64,000 nt of DNA, taken from assembly GCF_020379485.1 (NCBI RefSeq), contig NW_026014861.1:186001-250000 (forward strand), read 5' to 3'. A program made the position numbers and the translations under genes. Below, in pieces: positions 10,722-22,569 of the stretch (positions are counted from its first letter, which is position 1; each line of letters begins with the position of its first letter). The DNA is from Brassica napus (taxonomy: Eukaryota; Streptophyta; Magnoliopsida; Brassicales; Brassicaceae). The notes beneath the pieces were generated by a model, which was not told the origin of the DNA, ran no database searches, and saw only the letters and a list, made by a program, of their open reading frames with translations.

Positions 10722-11755
10722 TGTGAGATTTATAGAGTTCTCTTCTCTAGTTGTGTTTGTGTGTGGATAAACTCCAATGGAGAAAGATGAGAGCTTGCTC
10801 TAGGTGATTTAGAAAGAGAGATTGATGAGAGTGTTTACTTAAATCAGAAACAAAAGACTTTGAGAGATTAGGAGATTAAAGACTAAGAAAGGGAGAGATT
10901 AAAGAGAATCTGATTCAAGAACACAACTTCTTATTTCCATGAAGTGGAGAGGGGAAATCCCCCTTACTCCCTTAACCTTTACAAATCGCCAACCTTAGGC
11001 TTATATATGCCTTTACAAGAGCAAATCATAAACCTAAATCTAATGGCTGATAATACTTGAAGTTTAAATGGATGGTGTAGATGAGCTGGTCTTGTTTGTC
11101 ATGAGGAGAAGGTGATCTGATTGGATAGAAGAGGCTGGCGCCTCATTGGCTCATTCAAACTAGGCTGGCTCTTGATTGGTTCTTCTTTGGCTCCTTTGTA
11201 TTAAGCTTGGAATCAGTCTAGGTTCATAGTCAAGGCTGCCTTTACTTTACAGCCAAGGCCAGCCTGTCTTGAACCTTATCCACGCCCAAAGCTCCTCCAA
11301 GGGATCTCCACTTGATTCCCTTTTGATGCCATCTGATCAGAACCTTATCGATTCGCCCAACACCTTTTCTTTATGTCCCAAGCTTTGCACAACACCATCA
11401 GGAGGTGTACGGACCATTCCCTATCCGTACCCTTGCGCCCTAACTTTGCACAAAGCTTAAAACACCCAAATGGTCGAGTCTGCACTTCTAGGGTCGTCCA
11501 CCGTCCGTACTGATCCGTACATGGCCGTACAGCCTCGCCCTATCTTTGCACACTCGCCCATTTGCTTCTCAACACTCTTCTAAGTCTCTCCTAGACTTTA
11601 CCCTTGCTTAGAACATCCATCAGATCACTTCTCTACACCTTCAGATACTTCATAACTCTTGATAGGCATTCTCCATAGCTCTTGCCCTATCTTTGTACAA
11701 GCCACATCTCAACTCCACACCTTTGTCTTCTCCATTTCTTTTCTTCAAGTTAACA
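10722..11755 (-). mobile_element. Solo LTR K (long-LTR non-coding family)
   Basis: 1034 bp, flanked by perfect TSDs gaaac at 10717-10721 and 11756-11760, with no internal region. In element sense it runs TGTTAACTTGAAG to ATAAATCTCACA, like the LTRs of F, G and H. TATA-like sequence is at 11002-11007. CCGTAC motifs are at 11505-11530. A solo LTR with matching TSDs is the expected product of LTR-LTR recombination. Confidence 0.93.
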
Positions 11756-12180
11756 GAAACATGAAGGAAGAAGGAGATGGGTGAGTAAAGCCTCTAGAGT
11801 ACACGGAAGGTCTCAAGACTGATCAGACCGTTTAGGGATAAGGGCGGGACGAGCCTTATCCATCCAGGCCGTGGACAGGCTGTAAAGGCCAAGCGTGTGA
11901 GCCTTACCATCCGTGAATTCAAAAGAGACGCTCCCCCCCTTTGGCTTGACTTCACATGCTTATGACTAGTGCTGCTTTCTCTTGACTTGTAAACCCTAAT
12001 GCCTCTTCTATAAATATTGTAACCTCATCTCATAATAAGATTAGACAGTTCTAAACAATCTCTCTCTTTACTCATTTCATTATGATTCTCCATTAGTCTC
12101 TAATCTGTCTCTTAATCTCTTATTCTCCTTCTATAATCCTTTCTAAACTCAGATAATCATTTATATCCTTAAATCTCTTA
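11756..12180 (+). repeat. Element D 5' LTR, second part
   Basis: Ends AAATCTCTTA directly before the primer site, so its termini are TG...TA. TATA box tataaata is at 12009-12016. The block ggacaggctgtaaagg (from 11873) is shared with other LTR families. Confidence 0.94.
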
Positions 12181-12198
12181 TGGTATCAGAGCCAGGTT
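12181..12198 (+). promoter_or_regulatory. Element D primer-binding site
   Basis: A perfect tggtatcagagccaggtt adjoining the 5' LTR. The 244-bp leader to the gag ATG at 12443 shows no ORF. Confidence 0.93.
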
Positions 12199-12442
12199 GA
12201 TTGAAATCTGAGTTCGTGAGTGATTCTCTTAAGGATTCAAGTTTGAAACTTTAAGAGAACAAGTGAGTGTGTTTGAGAGGTTCTTGAGTGTTCAAAAGCT
12301 CAAGGTACTTTGCGTGTGTCTTGGTGATCCGTGGGAGGTTCATTTGAAGACTCAAGGGTAAATCTGTGTTCTAGAGGGCAGTGTGGGTTCTCAGTACAAG
12401 ATCTAACCGGTTGTTCAAGCTGTAGACGTCAAGCTGTTCAAG

Positions 12443-15400
12443 ATGGAAAGTGGTATGAAGATGAAGGTCGCGGTGACATTCAAAGGAAGCAACTACCTAG
12501 TCTGGTCTAGGATGGTGAAGACTTCTGTGGGAAGCAAGGGTTTGTGGAAGCATATCACATCTGGTGAAGCTCCAAAGGCAATTACTCAGGAGGGTGATGC
12601 AGAGAGCTCCGAGGAGAGTGTTGTGGAGAAGTGGCAACAAGAAGACATGATGGTAATGTCAGTCCTTCATGCCTCTTTGGAGCCGGCTATCCTAGATGCT
12701 TATAGCTACTGTGAGACAGCCAAGGAGCTGTGGGATACTCTGAAGAAAGTGTATTGAAACGTTTCTAACCTGAACCGAGTGTTTGAAGTCAAAAAGGCAA
12801 TCAACGAGTTAACCCAAGATGACATGGAGTTTACTAAGCACTTGGGGAGGTTCAGGACACTGTGGTCTGAGTTGGAGATGTTGAGACCAAGCACGGTTGA
12901 TCCAGAGCTTCTAAATGAGAGGCGTGAGCAGGACAAGGTCTTTGGGTTGCTGCTCACATTGAACGCAAGCTACAATGGTCTCATTCAGCACATGCTAAGG
13001 TCCGAGAAGTTACCTGACCTTGAGGAGGTGTGTGCTCAGATACAGAGGGAGCAGGGTTCTATGGGTTTGTTTGGAGGCAAGGGAGACTTATCTCTTGCCA
13101 ATGCTGTGCAATCTGACCGTGAAGAGCCTCCACAAGCCAACAAAGCTGGTTACAACAAGTATGAGGATAAGAAGTTCAATGGGAACTGTGATCATTGCAA
13201 GAGGTATGGGCACAAGAAGATTCAGTGCTGGATACTCCATCCCCACTTGAAGCCGGCTAAGTTCATAAAGGAGAAAGAGGCAAAAGCTCACATGACTGAA
13301 GGATCAAGCGGAGCAGGGCCATCCAACCGAGGAACTGAAGTGGAGAACCGTGAAGGAAATGGAAAAGCTTTGGTGACCTATACTGGAGCTATCAACCCCC
13401 GAGGCAATGATCAAGAATTCATCAGGAGGTCCGAGATGGATGCACTCATCAAAATGCTCAAGGATAATGGTAACATTCATGGGTATTCATTTGGTCCTAT
13501 GATTGCTAGAACTATAGAACTATAGAAATGACTCACAATGAGGCTGAGGTTGCTAGGATTGATAGTAAGGCTGGAATTGAGCATTGCATTGATAGAAATG
13601 CTAGGATGAATGCATATAGATCAAAATGTATCTGCCATCATGCTAGCAATGCATCCAAACCATTGATTATAGATTCAGGTGCATCTCATCATATGATTAG
13701 TGACACCAACCTGATTAAAGATATAGAACCTACTAATGGATGTGTGATGATTGCAAATGGAGATAAGATACCTATTAAGGGAATAGGAAACTTAAAGCTA
13801 TTTGATAAGAACACTAGAGCATTTTATATTCCTGAATTCACATCAAATCTACTTTCAGTTAAGAAATGCACTACTGATTTGAATTGCAATGTTATATTCA
13901 GTCCTAATGATGTGAAGTTTCAGGATATTGAGAGCAGCCAATTGATTGGAAAAGGAGTGACAAAGGGAGAGTTATACATGCTTGAGAAGCTTGATCCTGT
14001 TTCCAATCATAACTGCTCATTTACTATTTATGCTTCTAGTTTGAATAAAAATGCATTGTGGCATGCTAGACTAGGTCATCCCCATGAGAGGGCTTTAAAC
14101 TTGATGTTACCAGGTGTGGTTTTTGAAAATGATAAGTGTGAAGCTTGCATTTTAGGCAAGCATTGTAAGAATGTGTTTCCAAGAACATCTACTGTTTATG
14201 AAAATTGCTTTGATTTGATTCATACTGATGTGTGGACTGCACCTAGTTTCTCTAGAGACAATCATAAGTATTTTGTCACATTCATTGATGAAAAATCTAA
14301 ATACACCTGGTTAACACTAATTCCATCAAAAGATAGGGTGATAGATGCATTTAAGAACTTTCAAGCTTATGTGACTAACCATTATCATGCTAAGATTAAA
14401 ATTTTGAGATCAGATATTGGAGGAGAGTACACAAGCTATGCGTTCAAAAGTCATCTAGATCATCATGGAATACTTCATCAAACAAGCTGTCCCTACACAC
14501 CACAACAGAATGGTGTAGCTGAGAGGAAGAACAGGCACTTGATGGAGGTGGCTCGGTCATTAATGTTCCAAGCCAATGTACCTAAGAGATTCTGGAGTGA
14601 TGCTGTATCCACTGCTTGCTATCTAATCAACCGAATGCCTACAAGGGTGTTGAAGGATCAAGCACCATTTGAAGTACTAAACAAGCGCAAGCCATCCTTG
14701 GCATACATGAGAGTGTTTGGATGCTTATGCTATGTGTTGGTACCAGGAGAGTTGAGGAACAAGCTAGAAGCAAGAAGCAGAAAGGCAATGTTCATTGGCT
14801 ACTCAACAACTCAAAAAGGATATAAGTGTTATGATCCAGAAGCTAGAAGGGTACTTGTATCTAGAGATGTGAAGTTTATTGAAGAAAGAGGATACTATGA
14901 AGAGAAGAATCAAGAAGACTTGAGGGATCTTACATCAGATAAGGCTGGAGTCTTAAGGATTATTTTGGAAGGTCTCGGTATCAAGATGAACCAGAATCAG
15001 TCCACAAGAAGTGGACAACCAGAAGAGAGCTCAACTGAACCAAGTAGAGCTGCTCAAACACCTCACCTTGATCATGAGGGGGGAAGTGAACCTGAAACTC
15101 AAGAAAATGGCCAAGAAGGAGTCGGCTTGAGTGAAGAAGGAGAAGAGTTCAACTCAGGTTCTCATCATCAAGGTGAGCAAGACCGAGGAGATGAAGAACA
15201 TCAAAGTGAAGCACAAGAACTGCATACACAAGATGAGCCAGTTCAAGTGCAAGAACAACCAGTATTGAGGAGAAGCACAAGGCTTAGAAAGGATCCTTCC
15301 TCTTGGGTAAACACGCGAGTGTACTACAATGCCCAAGTTGTGGAGCATCCTTCTCAAGTTGTGTGTTCCTTTGCTCAATACCCTGAAGAACATTGTGCAT

Positions 15401-16980
15401 TCATGGTTAACTTGGATGAGAACTATATTCCAAGAAGCTATGAAGAAGCTATCATGGATAAAGAATGGAAGGAATCAGTTGGAGCTGAGGCAGGAGCCAT
15501 GATCAAGAATGATACATGGTATGAGAGTGAGTTACCAAAAGGGAAGAAGGCTGTGAGTAGTAAATGGATATTCACAATCAAGTATAAGGCTGATGGAAAG
15601 GTTGAGAGGAAGAAGTCAAGGCTAGTAGCAAGAGGTTTCACTCAAACTTATGGAGAAGATTACATAGAAACCTTTGCACCAGTAGCTAAACTACATACAA
15701 TACGGATTGTATTAAGCTTGGCTGTGAATCTTGGATGGGGGTTATGGCAAATGGATGTGAAGAATGCATTCCTACAAGGTGAACTTGAGGATGAAGTATA
15801 TATGCATCCACCTCCAGGCCTGGAACACTTAGTGAAGAGAGGGAATGTGTTGAGATTGAAGAAAGCTATCTATGGGCTGAAGCAATCACCAAGAGCTTGG
15901 TACAACAAGCTGAGCACTACTCTGAATGGCCGAGGCTTCAAGAAGTCTGAACTAGACCACACTCTCTTCACACTCACGACTCCCTCAGGTATGATTGCAC
16001 TTCTTGTGTATGTTGATGATATCCTTATCACAGGAAGTGATAAGGAAGGTATCATAGCAACCAAGGAGTTCCTTAAATCCATGTTTGAGATTAAAGATTT
16101 GGGAGAAATGAAATACTTTCTTGGAATTGAGATATGTAGATCCAAGGAAGGTTTATTCATGTCCCAAAGGAAGTATACACTTGATCTTTTGAAAGGTGCA
16201 GGTGCTTATGGAGGCAAGACATCAAGGATGCCTATGGAGGATGGTTACAAAGTCCCACGAGAGGGGGAGATTGAAGACAGCAAACCTTATCAGGATCCTA
16301 AACTCTATAGAAAACTAGTTGGCAAATTGATTTATCTTACCATAACTAGACCTGACATTTGTTTTGCTGTGAATCAGGTGAGTCAACACATGCAAGTTCC
16401 TAAGGAGCATCATTGGCGCATGGTGGAGAGGATCTTGATGTATCTCAACGGCTCACCTGATCAAGGAGTATGGATGGGTTGCAATGGAAGCACTGAAGTG
16501 GTTGGATACTGTGATGCAGATTGGGCTGGTGATAGAGCAGACAGGAGATCAACCACAGGCTATTGCACATTCATTGGAGGCAACTTGGTGACATGGAAGA
16601 GTAAGAAGCAGAAGGTGGTCTCTTGCTCAAGTGCAGAAGCTGAGTATAGAGCTATGCTGAAGCTTACCAACGAGTTGGTGTGGATCAAAGGCATCTTGAA
16701 GCATTTGGAGATTGATCAAGCCACGCCAATGACAATGCATTGTGATAACCAAGCAGCCATTCACATTGCATCCAACTCGGTGTTTCATGAGAGAACCAAG
16801 CACATTGAAGTTGATTGCCACAAGGTGAGGCAAATGATCATTCTAGGAGTCATCTTGCCATGTTACACGAGGAGTGAAGATCAGTTGGCTGATGTGTTCA
16901 CCAAGGCTGCAAGACAGAAGACAATGGAGTCCATTCATATCAGGTTGGGCCTCATTGATCTTGGGAAGAGAAGGAGCTGA
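12443..16980 (+). pseudogene. Defective gag-pol of element D
   Basis: Starts at ATG 12443. Codon 105 is TGA (12755-12757) where relatives have a glycine codon (KVYGN), and the same frame continues to 13525. At about 13508-13525 the 8-base unit ctatagaa is tandemly duplicated, giving a frameshift and a TAG. The rest of pol is open from 13528 to 16980. The zinc knuckle is present (CDHCKRYGHKKIQC). Protease DSGA, integrase HTDVWT, RT YVDD and RNase H YCDADWAGD are visible. One conserved integrase motif reads RSDIGGEY instead of RSDNGGEY. Two independent lesions make this copy inactive as a protein source. Confidence 0.93.
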
Positions 16981-17012
16981 TCCTCTTGGCTGTGAGGTCT
17001 TTACTCTTTTTC

Positions 17013-17120
17013 CCTCATCAAGGTTTTGTCCCAATGGGTTTTCCTTGGTGAGGTTTTTAATGAGGAAGATCTCATAGCCATCCAAGCTTAGGCTTTCACA
17101 AAGCTAAGCTTGAGGGGGAG
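17013..17120 (+). promoter_or_regulatory. Element D two-hairpin module and purine tract
   Basis: SL1 (17013-17053) has arms CCTCATCAAGG and CCTTGGTGAGG around CCCAATGGG. SL2 (17084-17111) has arms AAGCTTAG and CTAAGCTT, extended by CTTT/AAAG. The tract gagggggag ends at 17120, one base before the 3' LTR. Confidence 0.88.
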
Positions 17121-17220
17121 TGTTGAGATGAGGAAGTCATTATGAGAAGGAAAGGAAGAGCTAAGCAAGTGATGGGAAAGAGTACGTACAGTACGGCCTA
17201 TGTACGGACAGGGGCTTGGC
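17121..17220 (+). repeat. Element D 3' LTR, first part
   Basis: Starts TGTTGAGATGAGGAAGTC and so shows the undisturbed site into which B inserted in the 5' LTR. It is cut by J at 17220; TSD ttggc is at 17216-17220. Confidence 0.95.
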
Positions 17221-17771
17221 TATAAGTTTTAAGTATTAGGAAAAGTATGAAGAGAATGGATGGATTTGAGACTGATTTAGACTAGAATCATGATGAACAA
17301 GTAAGGGTTTGATAAGGAGAGACTCTCCGTGTGTATCAATATTAATGAACACCAGTTTACAATATATAGAAGGCTAAGACATAACAAGGGCTAGCTAGGT
17401 TAAATGAAAAGCATGTGGAGTCAACAGGCAAGGAGCGTCCGGTTTGAATTGAGTGGCTAAGGAGCTTCACACGCTTTGGTCCTTGGCTAAAGTAGCTTTT
17501 ACTTTACAGCTAGTGACAGCCTGGATGTTCCTGCCTTATCCCTTCAACGTTCTGATCCAGGAGCTGAGTAAGATGTGTGAAACTCTAAGTTAACTTCACC
17601 GGGGTAACTTGTGGTCGACTCAACTCCTTTCATCATCCTGAACTGGTACGGCCTGTACGGCTTCTACATGTACGGATGACCTGACCTCAACTCCTCTCCA
17701 TTACTCCATACTTCTCTACACCATCAGCCTATTATCAAGTCTTCCTCTTCAATTGTTTACTCTGTTCAACA
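17221..17771 (-). repeat. Element J 3' LTR
   Basis: Element sense runs TGTTGAACAGAG to AAAACTTATA. TATA-like sequence is at 17363-17368; a GTACGG cluster is at 17646-17675. Confidence 0.96.
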
Positions 17772-17880
17772 CTCCCCCTCAAGCTTAACTTAGTGTCTTA
17801 GTTAAGCTTGGACAGCCATGAGATCTTCCTCATTAAAAACCTCACCAAGGAAAACCCATTGGGACAAAACCTTGATGAGG
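17772..17880 (-). promoter_or_regulatory. Element J two-hairpin module and purine tract
   Basis: On the minus strand, SL1 (17840-17880) has arms CCTCATCAAGG and CCTTGGTGAGG. SL2 (17781-17809) has arms AAGCTTAACT and AGTTAAGCTT: an A-T pair replaces the G-C pair found in A, E, F, G and N, with both arms changed together. Confidence 0.88.
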
Positions 17881-17912
17881 GAAAAAGAGTAAAGATCTCA
17901 TGACTAAGGGAA

Positions 17913-20900
17913 CTAGCTCCTTGGTGTTAGATCAATGAGCCCCAACCTGATATGTATGGACTCCATTGTCTTGTGTCTTGCAGCCTTGGTAAAGACGTCA
18001 GCTAACTGATCTTCACTTCTGGTATAACAAGGCAAGATCACTCCAAGAACCATCATCTGCCTCACTTTGTGACAATCAACTTCTATGTGCTTTGTTCTCT
18101 CATGAAGCACAGAGTTGGAGGCAATGTGAATTGCTGCTTGATTGTCACAATGCATAGTCATTGGTGTAGACTGCTCCACGCCTAGATGCTTTAGTATCCC
18201 CTTGATCCACACCAACTCATTGGTCAGCTTCAGCATAGCTCTATATTCAGCTTCAGCACTTGAACACGCCACCACCTTTTGCTTCTTGCTTTTCCATGTG
18301 ACAATGTTGCCTCCAATGAAGGTGCAGTAGCCGGTGGTTGATCTTCTGTCCTCTCTATCTCCAGCCCAATCAGCATCACAGTAGCCCACCACTTCAGTAC
18401 TCTTGTTACAGCCTAGCCATACACCCTGGCCTGGAGCTCCATTTAGGTACATCAAGATTCTTTCTATCATGCACCAATGATGTTCCTTTGGTGTTTGCAT
18501 GTGTTGGCTCACCTGGTTGACAGCAAAACATATATCAGGTCTTGTGATTGTTAGGTAGATTAGCTTACCCACTAGCTTCCTATAAAGCTTAGGATCCTGA
18601 AGTGGCTTGCTGTCTTCAAGCTCCCCCTTGCGTGGGACTTTATATCCATCCTCCATTGGCATCTTGGCTGTCTTTCCTCCAAGAGCCCCTGCATCCTTTA
18701 AAAGATCAAGTGTATATTTCCTTTGAGACATGAACAAACCTTCCTTGGATCTACAAATCTCAATACCAAGAAAGTATTTCATTTCTCCCAAGTCTTTGAT
18801 TTCAAAAACAGATTTCAGAAACTCTTTAGTCTCTTTTATCCCAACCTTATCACTACCTGTTATGATTATGTCATCAACATACACTAGGAGAGCTATGATA
18901 CCTGATGGCGTTGTGAGAGTAAACAGGGTGTGGTCAAGCTCGGATTTGATGAACCCACGTCCATTCAGCGTAGTACTCAACTTGTTGTACCAAGCTCTTG
19001 GTGACTGTTTCAAGCCATAAATAGCCTTCTTTAGTCTCAAGACATTCCCTGACTTCACTAGATGTTCAAGGCCCGGAGGAGGATACATGTATACTTCATC
19101 TTCAAGTTCTCCTTGCAAGAAAGCATTTTTCACGTCCATTTGCCAAAGCTCCCACTCTAAGTTCACTGCCGATGACAATACTATTCTGATGGTGTGTAGC
19201 TTAGCAACAGGAGCAAATGTATCAATGTAATCCTCCCCATAGGTCTGAGTAAACCCTCTTGCCACCAATCTTGTTTTGCGCCTATCAATGGTTCCATCAG
19301 CCTTGTATTTGATTGTGAAGATCCACCTACTAGACACAGCCTTCTTCCCTTTAGGTAGTTCACTCTCATACCATGTGTCGTTTTTAATCATAGCTCCGGC
19401 CTCATCTCCAACTGATTCTCTCCATAGATCATCCTGCATAGCCTCTTCATATGACCTCGGTACTTGACTCTTATCAAGGCTTACCATGAACGTGTAATGT
19501 TCATTAGGGAACTGGGCAAATGAGCACACTGCTTGTGATGGATGAGCAACGGCATGTGCATTGTAATACACCCTTGTATTAGTCCAATTCGATGGAGGTT
19601 TCTTTACTCTTGAGCTTCTCCTCAATGTAACCTCCTCCTGAACTTGTACTGGTTCTGAAGCCTCAACTCTCTCCTCTTCTAGTACTTCTTGTTCCTCTCT
19701 TCCAGACCTCTCTTGTCCTTCACTCTCAGGTACACATACCTCTTCCTCAGGTACATGTATCTCTTCTTCTTGACCCTGATCATGAGTTCCGGACACTTCT
19801 TCTTCTTGTGCATTTGTCTCGGATTCTCCCCCCTCATGATCATGGTTAGGTGCTTCTTCAGCTTCGTGTCTCTTGTCACCGTCATGACTCTTCTGATCCT
19901 GGGTTAAATTAATCCCAAGACCCTCCAGAATACGTCTTAGCCCGGCTGCTCTGTCTGGTGAGTGAGCTAGATCTTTTAGCTCATCCCATTTTCTCTCACT
20001 GTAATATCCTCTTGATTCCATAAACTTCACTTCCCTGGATATAAGAACTCTCTTTGCTATAGGATCATAGCATTTGAACCCCTTTTGAGTAGTTGAATAT
20101 CCAATGAACATAGCCCTTGTGCTCTTTGCTTCTAGCTTGTTCCTCATCCCACTTGGTACCATCACAAAGCATACGCAGCCAAACACTCTTAAGTGTGTTA
20201 GTGATGGTTTGATCTTGTTTAGCACTTCAAATGGAGACTGATCCTCAAGCACTCTTGTTGCTATCCTATTGATCAGATAACATGCAGAGGCGACTGCATC
20301 ACTCCAAAAACTCTTTGGGACATTAGCTTGAAACATCATAGACCTTGCAACTTCCATCAGATGTCTGTTCTTCCTCTCAGCCACACCATTCTGTTGTGGT
20401 GTATAAGGACAGCTCGTTTGATGAAGAATGCCATGTTGAGCTAAGTGTTGCTTGAATGCATGACTTGTATATTCTCCACCATTGTCTGATCTGAAAATCT
20501 TAATCTTGGCATCATATTGGTTAGTTACATAAGTCTGAAAATTCTTAAATGCTTCAAGCACCCTATCCTTAGTTTGAATGAGTGTTATCCAGGTGTATTT
20601 GGATTTTTCATCTATGAATGTGACAAAGTATTTAAAGTTCTCTATAGATAAACAAGGAGCAGTCCAAACATCAGAGTGAACTAAATCAAAGCATTTCTCA
20701 TAAATTGTTTTAGATCTTTGAAAGACTGTCTTACAATGCTTACCCAAGATACAAGCTTCACAATCATTATTTTTAAACATGACACCTGGTAACATTAAGC
20801 TTAAAGCTCTAACATGAGGATGGCCTAATCTAGCATGCCATAATGCATCATCATTCAAAACAGAAGTAGAACTAAACGAGCATATAAAAGAAGCAGGAGC

Positions 20901-22460
20901 AATATCTTCAAGCATATAAAGATCTCCCTTAGTTATTCCCTTTCCAATCAACTTACTGCTCTCAATATCCTGAAACTTCACATCATTAGGACTGAATATA
21001 ACCTTGCATTGTAAATCAGTAGTGCATTTCTTAACAGATAAAAGATTGGATGTGAATTCAGGCATATAGAATGCTTTAGACTCTTTGTTAAACAGATTCA
21101 GGTTACCAATACCTTTAATAGCTACTCTATCACCATTTGCAATCATAACATGTCCATGAGCAGGTTCTATATCCTTAATAAGATTAGTGTCACTGATCAT
21201 ATGATGAGATGCACCTGAATCTACTATCAAAGGCTTAATTTGATTATGCACAGCAAGAGTATTAGGTGATTCAGTTTTACATAGCAATTGTCTAATGAGT
21301 GATGATGGCTTCAAAGGCAACTGATCATGTACACTAGATGATCTATATGATTCAGGTTTAGTATGCATTTGATCATTTGCTAATGGTAACCTATATGCAG
21401 CAAGAGAGTGTCCAAGAGTGTTACCAAAGGAGTTACCATTGTCCTTGAGAGCCTTAATGAGAGCATCAATGTCTGATCTACGGATGGTCTCATGGTCTGT
21501 GCCCTTCACGGATGCGGTTTGAGTTGCCAAAGCTTTCCCATCACCGTCTCCCACACGCATAGCTGATCCAGATGCACTGGCTTCACTAGCTTCCATTGAG
21601 AGATGGGCCCTGGCTTCACGATCCTTCATGAACTTTGGCGGCTTGAGGTGGGGATGAAGTATCCAGCACTGGCTCCTCTTGTGCCCTGGCTTCTTGCAGT
21701 GGTCACAATTGCCTCCAAACCTCCTCTCCTCTCCATACCTCTTCTCTTCCGGCTTGTACATTGCCTTGTTGGCTTGAACGACCTCAGCTTGGTTTGCTAG
21801 GGACAGGCTCCCTTTCCCTCCAAACAACCCAAGAGACCCTTCCTCCTTCTGTATCTGAGCGCACACTTCCTCAAGTGTTGGTAGCTTTGAAGCCCTCAAC
21901 ATGTGCTTGATCAGGTCGTTAAAGGCCGGATTGAGTGTCAAGAGTAATCCGAACACTTGATCTTGTTCCCTTCTCTCCATCAGAGTATCCTGATCAATAG
22001 TGTTCGGTCTAAGCATTTCCAGTTCAGACCACAAGGCCCTGAACCTCCCCAAGTGTTTTGTGAACTCCACATCTTCTTGCATCAGTGTGTTGATTGATCT
22101 CTTCAACTCAAACACACGGCTCAGATTTGTGGTGTTGCCATAGACCTTCTGGAGTGTCTCCCACAGGTCCTTTGGTGTCTCACAGTAGCTGTAGGCTTCC
22201 AAGATTGAAGCTTCAAGGGAGCCATGAAGAACGGTTAGAACCAACAGATCATCTTGCTCCCACTTCTCTTGATCCGCCACCACAAGCTCCTGCCCACCTT
22301 CTCCATCTTTAGCAACTGGTTTAGGAGATCCATCCGTGACGTGACTCCACAAACCCTTGCTCCCAACGGCTGTCTTCACCAGCCTTGACCACAGGAGGTA
22401 GTTTCCTCCCCCTTTCAAAGTAACCGGAACGGACATCTTCTTGTTGCTGCTTGCTTCCAT
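17913..22460 (-). CDS. gag-pol: Gag-Pol polyprotein of element J (intact)
   Basis: A single 1515-aa frame from ATG 22460, about 90 bp after the primer site. The Gag core helix block (FTKHLGRFRALWSELEML) is at 133-150. A canonical zinc knuckle has C252, C255, H260 and C265. The protease DSGA starts at 414. The integrase zinc motif spans about H542 to C576, with core residues D597 (HSDVWT), D659 (RSDNGGEY) and E695 (GVAERKN). An acidic Glu-rich linker of variable length covers about 855-945. The RT runs from about 1025 with YVDD at 1194-1197. RNase H shows YCDADWAGD at about 1360 and SSAEAEYRAM at about 1400. No stop or shift is visible, so proteins could be made if transcribed, but the 5' LTR promoter is interrupted by E. 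Confidence 0.95.
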   Translation of the reverse strand: MEASSNKKMSVPVTLKGGGNYLLWSRLVKTAVGSKGLWSHVTDGSPKPVAKDGEGGQELVVADQEKWEQDDLLVLTVLHGSLEASILEAYSYCETPKDLWETLQKVYGNTTNLSRVFELKRSINTLMQEDVEFTKHLGRFRALWSELEMLRPNTIDQDTLMERREQDQVFGLLLTLNPAFNDLIKHMLRASKLPTLEEVCAQIQKEEGSLGLFGGKGSLSLANQAEVVQANKAMYKPEEKRYGEERRFGGNCDHCKKPGHKRSQCWILHPHLKPPKFMKDREARAHLSMEASEASASGSAMRVGDGDGKALATQTASVKGTDHETIRRSDIDALIKALKDNGNSFGNTLGHSLAAYRLPLANDQMHTKPESYRSSSVHDQLPLKPSSLIRQLLCKTESPNTLAVHNQIKPLIVDSGASHHMISDTNLIKDIEPAHGHVMIANGDRVAIKGIGNLNLFNKESKAFYMPEFTSNLLSVKKCTTDLQCKVIFSPNDVKFQDIESSKLIGKGITKGDLYMLEDIAPASFICSFSSTSVLNDDALWHARLGHPHVRALSLMLPGVMFKNNDCEACILGKHCKTVFQRSKTIYEKCFDLVHSDVWTAPCLSIENFKYFVTFIDEKSKYTWITLIQTKDRVLEAFKNFQTYVTNQYDAKIKIFRSDNGGEYTSHAFKQHLAQHGILHQTSCPYTPQQNGVAERKNRHLMEVARSMMFQANVPKSFWSDAVASACYLINRIATRVLEDQSPFEVLNKIKPSLTHLRVFGCVCFVMVPSGMRNKLEAKSTRAMFIGYSTTQKGFKCYDPIAKRVLISREVKFMESRGYYSERKWDELKDLAHSPDRAAGLRRILEGLGINLTQDQKSHDGDKRHEAEEAPNHDHEGGESETNAQEEEVSGTHDQGQEEEIHVPEEEVCVPESEGQERSGREEQEVLEEERVEASEPVQVQEEVTLRRSSRVKKPPSNWTNTRVYYNAHAVAHPSQAVCSFAQFPNEHYTFMVSLDKSQVPRSYEEAMQDDLWRESVGDEAGAMIKNDTWYESELPKGKKAVSSRWIFTIKYKADGTIDRRKTRLVARGFTQTYGEDYIDTFAPVAKLHTIRIVLSSAVNLEWELWQMDVKNAFLQGELEDEVYMYPPPGLEHLVKSGNVLRLKKAIYGLKQSPRAWYNKLSTTLNGRGFIKSELDHTLFTLTTPSGIIALLVYVDDIIITGSDKVGIKETKEFLKSVFEIKDLGEMKYFLGIEICRSKEGLFMSQRKYTLDLLKDAGALGGKTAKMPMEDGYKVPRKGELEDSKPLQDPKLYRKLVGKLIYLTITRPDICFAVNQVSQHMQTPKEHHWCMIERILMYLNGAPGQGVWLGCNKSTEVVGYCDADWAGDREDRRSTTGYCTFIGGNIVTWKSKKQKVVACSSAEAEYRAMLKLTNELVWIKGILKHLGVEQSTPMTMHCDNQAAIHIASNSVLHERTKHIEVDCHKVRQMMVLGVILPCYTRSEDQLADVFTKAARHKTMESIHIRLGLIDLTPRS

Positions 22461-22551
22461 CTTGCGTTTTCTTGGATTGAATCAACAACGAAACTGTATA
22501 GATCTCAAACTGAAGCTGAAGAACACACAACGAGAATCCTCAAGAACTAGT

Positions 22552-22569
22552 AACCTGGCTCTGATACCA
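22552..22569 (-). promoter_or_regulatory. Element J primer-binding site
   Basis: Complementary sequence tggtatcagagccaggtt on the minus strand, adjoining the 5' LTR at 22570. Confidence 0.93.

Noticed and set aside
10722..11755. K as a truncated full-length element
   Set aside because: Both ends are complete LTR termini and the TSDs match, so it is a solo LTR, not a truncation.
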